From Craurococcus roseus (GTDB lineage Bacteria; Pseudomonadota; Alphaproteobacteria; Acetobacterales; Acetobacteraceae): DNA of 29,842 nucleotides. The position numbers were made by a program, and so were the translations under genes. Of this stretch, positions 24,822 through 29,842 are shown in pieces (the first letter of the stretch is position 1; each line of letters starts with the position of its first letter). The notes under the pieces were generated by a model. The model was not told the DNA's origin. It saw only the letters and a list, made by a program, of their open reading frames with translations, and made no database searches. The stretch lies in assembly GCF_039523795.1 (NCBI RefSeq), contig NZ_BAAAFZ010000069.1, positions 1 through 29,842 of the forward strand. The letters run 5' to 3'.

Positions 24822-25485
24822 AGCCCCGTCCCTCATCAGCAACAACGTCGCCGTGATCGGCCTCGGCCGGTTCGGCGGCGCCGTCGCCGAGACGCTCGTC
24901 CGCCTCGGGCACGACGTGCTCGGCATCGACGAGGACGCCGAGGTGGTGCAGTCCTGGGCTGACCGGCTCACCCACGTCGTCCAGGCGGACACGACGAGCA
25001 GCGACACGCTGCGGCGCCTCGGCGTGCGGGATTTCGACCGGGCCGTGGTGGGCATCGGCTCCGACATCGAAGCGAGCGTGCTCACCGTGCTGGCGCTCAG
25101 CGAACTAGGCGTGAACGACATCTGGGCGAAGGCGCTCAGCGAAAAGCACGGGCGCATCCTGGAGCGCACCGGCGCCCATCACGTGGTCTTCCCGGAGGTC
25201 GCAATGGGCCAGCGCGTCGCCCACCTGGTGACCGGCAAGATGATGGACTTCATCGAGTTCGACGACGGCTTCGCCATCGTCAAGACGCGCGCCCCGCGCG
25301 AGGCGGAGGGCAGGACGCTGGCCGATTGCGCCCTCCGCTCCAAGTACGGCGTCACCATCGTCGGGGTGAAGCGGCCGAAGACCGACTTCGCCTACGCCAG
25401 GCCCGAAACCGCGGTCCAGCAGGGCGACCTGCTCATCGTGTGCGGGCCCACGAAAACCGTGGAGGCGTTCGCCGCCGTCACCTGA
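24814..25485 (+). CDS. ktrA: potassium uptake regulatory subunit KtrA (RCK domain)
   Basis: 223 aa cytoplasmic RCK protein that gates KtrB in response to nucleotides (ATP/ADP or NAD(H)). The RCK_N Rossmann motif is VIGLGRFGGAVAE with the acidic GIDED ending strand 2; the RCK_C domain spans about residues 140-223 (EAEGRTLADCALRSKYGVTIVGV, QQGDLLIVCGP). The TTG start at 24814 overlaps the end of ktrB by 8 bases and has GGAGGAG about 10 bases upstream, so the two are translationally coupled. It converges on the DUF4149-like gene 46 bases downstream. Confidence 0.95.
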   Translation: MAKAPSLISNNVAVIGLGRFGGAVAETLVRLGHDVLGIDEDAEVVQSWADRLTHVVQADTTSSDTLRRLGVRDFDRAVVGIGSDIEASVLTVLALSELGVNDIWAKALSEKHGRILERTGAHHVVFPEVAMGQRVAHLVTGKMMDFIEFDDGFAIVKTRAPREAEGRTLADCALRSKYGVTIVGVKRPKTDFAYARPETAVQQGDLLIVCGPTKTVEAFAAVT

Positions 25486-25531
25486 CCGCGCGCGGGCCCG
25501 CTGGCGTCCGCCCCCCCCAGGCCGGCCGGCC

Positions 25532-25945
25532 TCAAGCGAAGCGCAGCACCACCACCAGCGCCACTAGCATCTGCGCCACGTTGACGAGCACGGAAAGGCG
25601 GTGCGCCCGCGCGAAGCCCGCTTTCGCCCCCGCATCGCCGTTCTGGGCGGCGTCGGACATGGCGTTGATGCGCGGCATCAAGCCTTGGCGCAACCAAACG
25701 GTGCTGGCGGCGACCAGGCCCAGGCCCAGCGCGTCCGGCAGGCGGAGCGGCAGCAGGGCCAGCGCGCCCGTCGCGGCGGAAGCGATGACCCAAAGGTAGT
25801 AGGCCGGGAAGAGGCGGCGCACGAAGCGCCCGGCGGCGCCGGCCGGCAGCGCGGTGAAGACCAGCGGCGCGAGGACGGCGGCGAAGAAGGCCATGCCGCC
25901 GAGCAGCAGGGCGGCGGCGAGGAGCGCGACGGCGGAGAGGATCAT
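25532..25945 (-). CDS. DUF4149-like small membrane protein
   Basis: 137 aa with four hydrophobic segments: ILSAVALLAAALLLGGMAFF, FPAYYLWVIASAATGALALL, ALGLGLVAASTVWLR and LVNVAQMLVALVVVL. The first segment with APLVFTALP and the RLFPAYY pattern fit the DUF4149/TMEM205-like family, whose biochemical role is unknown. ATG 25945 starts directly on the first membrane segment, with a poor ribosome site. An AT-rich stretch about 95 bases upstream holds a good -10. Convergent with ktrA. Family call is from memory of the pattern. Confidence 0.8.
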   Translation of the reverse strand: MILSAVALLAAALLLGGMAFFAAVLAPLVFTALPAGAAGRFVRRLFPAYYLWVIASAATGALALLPLRLPDALGLGLVAASTVWLRQGLMPRINAMSDAAQNGDAGAKAGFARAHRLSVLVNVAQMLVALVVVLRFA

Positions 25946-26039
25946 GCGGCGGCGCAGATGGCCCCGCCGCCGGGGGCTGCCAAGGCTCCGCCGCGGCTTG
26001 GGGCGGGGCGCGAAGAAGCGCTTCCCATTTCATCGCTAA

Positions 26040-26045
26040 ATTGTA
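26040..26045 (-). promoter_or_regulatory. candidate -10 element for the DUF4149-like gene
   Basis: The 25946-26154 gap is GC-rich except for 26030-26072, where the minus strand reads TACAAT (5 of 6 to consensus) with a poor -35 (TTTCGA) 17 bases upstream. This would give an ~88-base leader. The same AT-rich stretch may hold the promoter of the divergent kinase, but no clear pair is seen on the plus strand. Confidence 0.3.
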
Positions 26046-26154
26046 ATAGTTATCAAAGAAGATCGAAATTTGGGCGCTCGGCGCCGCCGGGCCGTGGCGG
26101 GGCGCCAGCGGCCGCGGCGGCGGTCGGGCCGGTTGGTTGGGGTGGCCGCGACCT

Positions 26155-27812
26155 ATGGCATCAGCAGGCATGGCGTTCGCCGATGACGCGGCGGAGCGTA
26201 CCGAGGGCGGCGCGAGGGTCGTCGCGCCCGACGCCCCGGACCCCCGGGTCCGCCAACTCGTGCGCGCCGCCGCGCACGCCGCGGACTGCGGAGCGGCCGT
26301 CTTCTACAAGGGCGCCGGTCCGGTGTTCAAAGCCGTGGCCGGCTTTGGCGCGCCCGACGCGCCCGGCGCCCTCCGCCTCCGCGGGGCGGCGTCCGGGGCC
26401 GCCGACGAGGACGCGGACGCCCTCGCCGCCGCGGGCCNNNNNNNNNNNNNNNNNNNNNNNNNNNNNNNNNNNNNNNNNNNNNNNNNGCCGCGGCGCTCGC
26501 CGGCGAGGACGGCCCGACCGCGCCTCCCTTCGTCGCGGCAGCGCGCGTCGTGGGCGACGGCGGCGCCGTGCGCGGCGTGCTCGTCGTGGCCGACCACCGC
26601 CCCGCGCGGGCGGCGGCCGGCCTCAGCGCGGCCCAGTTCTACGTGCTCCGCGCCCACGCGACGCAACTGGCCGCGCTGCTGGAGTTGCAGGAACTGCGCC
26701 GTGTGGCTTCGGCCGCCTGGGCGGGCGCGGAGCGCCTGCGCCTGCTCGAATCGGTCGCGGTCCACGCCAACGACGCGATCCTCATCACCGAAGCGGAGCC
26801 GATCGACCTCCCCGGCCCGCGCATCCTCTACTGCAACGCGGCCTTCACGCGGACCACCGGCTACGCCGAATCCGAAATCCTCGGCCGCACCCCGAGGCTC
26901 CTCCAAGGGCCGGGCACCGACCGCGCGGCGCTCGCGCGGCTGAACGCCGCGCTGGCGCGCTGGGAGCCGGTCGTGGCCGAGCTGCTGAATTACAAGAAGG
27001 ACGGCTCGACCTTCTGGGTCGAACTCAGCATCGTGCCGGTGGCCGACGAGACCGGCTGGTTCACGCACTGGGTGTCGGTCCAGCGCGACGTCAGCGACAG
27101 GAAGGCGGCGGAGGAGACCGCGACCCGGGCCCGCATCGCCGAGGCCGAGGCGGAGGCGCTCCAGGCCGAGGTCAAGGAGCGCCGGCGCGTCGAGGAGCGG
27201 CAAACGCTGCTCGCGCGCGAGCTGGACCACCGGGCGAAGAACGCGCTCGCCGTGGTGCAGGCGGCCCTGCGACTGACGCCGCGCGACGACACTGAAGCCT
27301 TCGCCCGCGCCGTCGAGGGGCGCGTTTCGGCGCTCGCCCGCGCGCACACCCTCCTGTCGGAAGGGCGCTGGGACGGGGCGGAACTGGGGGCGCTGGCCGC
27401 GGGCGAGTTGGCCCCCTTCCTCGCGGACGGGCCGCGCGCGGAGCTGCGCGGGCCGCCCGTGTCGCTCGCGCCGGGCGCCGCGCAGGCGCTCTCCATGGCG
27501 CTGCACGAGCTGGCCACCAACGCCGTCAAGCACGGCGCGCTCTCCGCCCCGGGCGGCCGCGTTTCGCTGTCCTGGTCGGTGGACGGCGCGGCGGGGCTGT
27601 TGCGGCTGCGCTGGGAGGAGGCCGGCGGGCCGCCGCTGGCCGCGCCCCCCAAGCGCCGGGGCTTCGGCTCGCGCGTGCTGGAAGCGACGCTCCGCGTGCA
27701 ACTCGGCGGCGCGGTGGCGCGGAACTGGGAAGGGCCGGGCCTGGTCTGCGAGGCGGCGTTGCCGCTGCCGAGGGTGTTGGCGGGCGTGGCCGCGCCGGCC
27801 GGCCCGCCGTGA
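26155..27812 (+). CDS. GAF-PAS sensor histidine kinase, HWE family, interrupted by assembly gap
   Basis: Soluble kinase of about 550 aa. An N-terminal GAF-like domain is split by the N run (DPRVRQLVRAAAHAADCGAAVF before; AVRGVLVVADHRPARAAAGL after). A PAS domain spans nt 26736-27101 and belongs to the LOV-like lineage, but the photoactive cysteine segment NCRFLQ is TPRLLQ (26883-26909), so it should not form a flavin adduct. A short coiled coil leads to an HWE kinase core: phospho-acceptor His in ARELDHRAKNALAVVQ (nt 27228-27230), N-box HELATNAVKHG (27504-27536) and WEEAGGP. No response-regulator gene is adjacent. ATG 26155 is the best available start but lacks an SD. The frames before and after the gap differ only because the N count is wrong modulo 3. 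Confidence 0.87.
26438..26486. other. assembly gap (49 N)
   Basis: Forty-nine N's inside the GAF domain of the kinase gene. To join the two open frames the missing length must leave remainder 2 on division by 3 (for example 47 or 50). GAF spacing suggests that some 15-17 residues are really missing here. Confidence 0.99.
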
Positions 27813-27937
27813 CCGGCGCCGCGCCGCCGCCCGCCCGGTAGCGCCGGGCCCGGCCCTTCCCCGGACCGTGCGCGCGCTCACCGCCGCGGCCGGGCGCATC
27901 CCGCAACCTCCGAAGCGGTGTTCGGAGGGCGCTGGCG

Positions 27938-28201
27938 GTGCGGTACGGCGATGCCCCGGAGGATGGCGACGGCGGGCTGCCCGTGCGGGCGGTCGTGGCC
28001 GGGCTCGCCGTCCTGCACGCCGCGGCGCTGGCCGTGGGGGTGTTCGACGGCGTGCCGCAGCCGGAGCGGCCGCGCGGGCTGGCCGCCGTCTCCGGCGCCG
28101 AGGCGGGGGAGCGCGGGGCGGCGCTCCCGCCGGGCTTGCGGCTGTGCTTCCACGGGCCCGGCGGCGAACTCATGGGGTTCGCCGCCGCCGCTGCGCCCTA
28201 G
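27938..28201 (+). CDS. small hypothetical protein, convergent with ahcY
   Basis: 87 aa from GTG 27938, with GGAGGG 9 bases upstream. One hydrophobic stretch (AVVAGLAVLHAAALAVGVF, about residues 18-36) could be a membrane helix; the rest is charged or Gly/Ala-rich, ending GELMGFAAAAAP. No domain is recognised. Its TAG stop overlaps the ahcY TAG stop on the other strand at a CTAG. The start signal is good, but composition alone would not prove the gene. Confidence 0.5.
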   Translation: MRYGDAPEDGDGGLPVRAVVAGLAVLHAAALAVGVFDGVPQPERPRGLAAVSGAEAGERGAALPPGLRLCFHGPGGELMGFAAAAAP

Positions 28202-29607
28202 TAGCGGTACTGCTCGCTCTTGAACGGGCCCTGCTGGTCCACGCCGATGTAGGAAGCCTGGCGCGCGGAGAGCTTGGTGAGCTTAGCGCCGACCTTCTCC
28301 AGGTGCAGGGCGGCGACCTTCTCGTCCAGGCGCTTCGGCAGCGTGTAGACCTTGCGCTCGTACTGGGCGTTGTTGGTCCACAGCTCGATCTGGGCGAGCG
28401 TCTGGTTGGTGAAGCTGGCGGACATCACGAAGGACGGGTGGCCGGTGGCGTTGCCGAGATTCACCAGGCGGCCTTCGGACAAAAGGATGATGCGCTTGCC
28501 GCCGGGGAACTCGATCTCGTCCACCTGTGGCTTCACGTTGTCCCACTTGAAGTTCTTGAGCGCCGCGACTTGGATCTCGCTGTCGAAGTGGCCGATGTTG
28601 CAGACGATGGCGCGGTGCTTCATCGCGCGCATGTGGTCCACCGTGATGACGTCGACGTTGCCGGTGGCGGTGACGAAGATGTCGGCGCGCGGGGCGGCGT
28701 CTTCCATCGTCACCACCTCGTAGCCCTCCATAGACGCCTGGAGGGCGCAGATCGGGTCGGCCTCGCTGACCATGACGCGGCAGCCGGCGTTGCGGAGGGA
28801 TGCCGCGCTGCCTTTGCCGACGTCGCCGAAGCCGGCGACCATGGCGACCTTGCCGGCCATCATCACGTCCGTGCCGCGGCGGATGGCGTCCACCAGGCTC
28901 TCGCGGCAGCCGTAGAGGTTGTCGAACTTCGATTTGGTGACGCTGTCGTTGACGTTGATCGCCGGGAAGAGCAGGCGGCCTTCCTTGGCCATCTGGTACA
29001 GGCGGTGGACTCCCGTCGTCGTCTCCTCGGAGACGCCCTTGATGGAAGAGGCGAGCTTGGCGAACCAGCCGGGCTTGCCCTTCAGCGTGTCTTTGATCAG
29101 TGCGAAGAACGCCTCTTCCTCCTCGTTGGAGGGGTCGTCCAGGAAGGCGGCGTCGCCCTGCTCGGCGCGGAGGCCGAGGTGGACCAGCAGCGTCATGTCG
29201 CCGCCGTCGTCCAGCAGGACGTTCGGCTCGCCGCCATCAGCCCACTCCAGGGTGCGCTTCACGTAGGACCAGTACTCGGGGAGCGTCTCGCCCTTCACCG
29301 CGAAAACCGGCGTGCCGGCGGCAGCGATGGCGGCGGCGGCGTGGTCCTGCGTCGAGAAGATGTTGCAGGAGGACCAGCGGACGTCGGCACCCAGCGCCTT
29401 GAGCGTCTCGATCAGCACGGCGGTCTGGATGGTCATGTGCAGGCAGCCGGCGACGCGGGCGCCCTTGAGCGGCTGCGATGGGCCGTACTCGCGCCGGACG
29501 GCCATGAGGCCGGGCATCTCGTCCTCGGCCATGGCGATCTCCTTCCGGCCCCAATCGGCCAGGGAGAGGTCCTTCACGACGTAATCGGCGGTGGCGGCAA
29601 CGGCCAT
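28198..29607 (-). CDS. ahcY: adenosylhomocysteinase (S-adenosylhomocysteine hydrolase)
   Basis: 469 aa. Splits S-adenosylhomocysteine into adenosine and homocysteine, keeping the methylation cycle going; NAD is bound tightly. Seen: N-terminal substrate domain with GCLHMTIQTAVLIETL and NIFSTQDHAAAA, NVNDSVTKSKFDN (catalytic-site lysine K226), the NAD Rossmann motif GFGDVGKG (259-266), and the C-terminal NAD-contact region ending GPFKSEQYRY. The ~40-residue insert with DDPSNEEEEAFF near residue 160 is usual for bacterial forms. ATG 29607 is preceded by GAGGA at 9 bases. An inverted repeat 79-96 bases upstream is a likely operator. Confidence 0.98.
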   Translation of the reverse strand: MAVAATADYVVKDLSLADWGRKEIAMAEDEMPGLMAVRREYGPSQPLKGARVAGCLHMTIQTAVLIETLKALGADVRWSSCNIFSTQDHAAAAIAAAGTPVFAVKGETLPEYWSYVKRTLEWADGGEPNVLLDDGGDMTLLVHLGLRAEQGDAAFLDDPSNEEEEAFFALIKDTLKGKPGWFAKLASSIKGVSEETTTGVHRLYQMAKEGRLLFPAINVNDSVTKSKFDNLYGCRESLVDAIRRGTDVMMAGKVAMVAGFGDVGKGSAASLRNAGCRVMVSEADPICALQASMEGYEVVTMEDAAPRADIFVTATGNVDVITVDHMRAMKHRAIVCNIGHFDSEIQVAALKNFKWDNVKPQVDEIEFPGGKRIILLSEGRLVNLGNATGHPSFVMSASFTNQTLAQIELWTNNAQYERKVYTLPKRLDEKVAALHLEKVGAKLTKLSARQASYIGVDQQGPFKSEQYRY

Positions 29608-29685
29608 GGGTGGGCGTCCTCGGGTTCTGAATGCGGGCGCGCAATACCATGCCGTGGGGGGCGATGGCCAGCGTTTGCGGCGAGA

Positions 29686-29703
29686 CATAAACATGTCTTT
29701 ATG
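29686..29703. promoter_or_regulatory. inverted repeat CATAAA-N6-TTTATG upstream of ahcY
   Basis: CATAAA-CATGTC-TTTATG is a 6+6 dyad in the AT-rich part of the ahcY leader region. On the coding strand it reads CATAAAGACATGTTTATG, near to a symmetrical CATAAAGATATCTTTATG, the kind of site bound by ArsR-type regulators of methionine/SAH genes (SahR). The link to SahR is from memory and unproven; no such regulator gene is in the window. Confidence 0.5.
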
Positions 29704-29737
29704 GCCGGACCTTGCGCGATCAGCGGGCGGGAGCGGG

Positions 29738-29842
29738 TCACGGCGGCGCCAGGTGGCGGGGGATGGAGAGCCGGCCGCCGGCGGTCTTGAGCAGCTCGCC
29801 GCAGAGGGCGAAGAAGCCCGGGCGGGGCATCAGGGCGCGGGC
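29738..29842 (-). CDS. unrecognised gene, C-terminal end only
   Basis: The minus strand is open from the window edge to a TGA at 29738-29740, giving the last 34 residues, which include PRPGFFALCGELLKTAGG and end SIPRHLAPP. The mix of aromatic and hydrophobic residues looks like real protein, and the gene would precede ahcY on the same strand with 130 bases between. No family is recognised from so short a piece. Confidence 0.4.
   Translation of the reverse strand, partial: ARALMPRPGFFALCGELLKTAGGRLSIPRHLAPP

Noticed and set aside
26041..26056. TTGTAATAGTTATCAA as a palindromic operator
   Set aside because: Only TTG/CAA and one inner pair match; the AT-rich stretch is more simply a promoter region.
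26736..27101. Blue-light LOV photoreceptor
   Set aside because: The adduct-forming cysteine is absent (TPRLLQ at the NCRFLQ position).
29608..29685. SAH or SAM riboswitch in the ahcY leader
   Set aside because: No recognisable conserved core or pseudoknot pairing in the short leader; the dyad further upstream explains regulation better.

Overview
The window is very GC-rich (well over 70% by eye) and dense in genes. The content points to an alphaproteobacterium of the Rhodospirillales/Acetobacteraceae kind: a short ~150-aa HprK heads an hprK-rapZ-EIIA(Man)-HPr-EI cluster, there are lone TRAP-transporter binding proteins and HWE-type kinase signalling, and GTG/TTG starts with 1-11 nt gene overlaps are common. 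The taxon is an inference; there is no rRNA or other marker in the window. No rRNA, tRNA, CRISPR array, transposase or phage gene was seen. No gene-free stretch exceeds about 300 bases.

Layout. 1-456: 3' end of a LuxR-type regulator. 491-4611 (minus): a Crp/Fnr-type cyclic-nucleotide-binding regulator, followed on the same strand by a 1071-aa class III nucleotide cyclase/AAA ATPase, a possible signal-maker and signal-reader pair. 4858-6929 (plus): a small hypothetical protein and a divergent patatin-like hydrolase. 6958-13299 (minus): hprK-rapZ-EIIA-HPr-ptsI, a regulatory PTS without any sugar permease, whose genes overlap one after another. The last PTS gene overlaps an outer-membrane beta-barrel gene, and a second barrel-like gene follows. 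13405-17671: a threonine/serine dehydratase (broken by an assembly gap), an MHS-type MFS transporter with a divergent MarR regulator, a cupin and uppP.

17842-23307: two paralogous 367-aa TRAP DctP binding proteins flank a copper cluster. The cluster holds a His/Cys-rich secreted protein, a double-DUF305 protein with a 22-His tail, copC and copD. It is preceded by a promoter with the layout of CueR/HmrR-controlled promoters (-35, 19-bp spacer holding a CTTCC-N7-GGAAG dyad). 23475-25485: ktrB-ktrA potassium uptake. 25532-25945 (minus): a DUF4149-like membrane protein. 26155-27812: a GAF-PAS-HWE histidine kinase with a second assembly gap. 27938-28201: a small hypothetical protein that ends tail-to-tail with ahcY (28198-29607, minus). 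ahcY has a CATAAA-N6-TTTATG dyad upstream. The window closes with the 3' end of an unrecognised minus-strand gene.

Most notable points: the copper-responsive promoter and its histidine-rich cargo; the cyclase in which the usual adenine-recognising lysine position is serine, next to a Crp-like regulator; the PTS relay translationally coupled to an outer-membrane protein; unassigned dyads upstream of the cupin and ahcY; and an assembly gap in the dehydratase that looks spurious.
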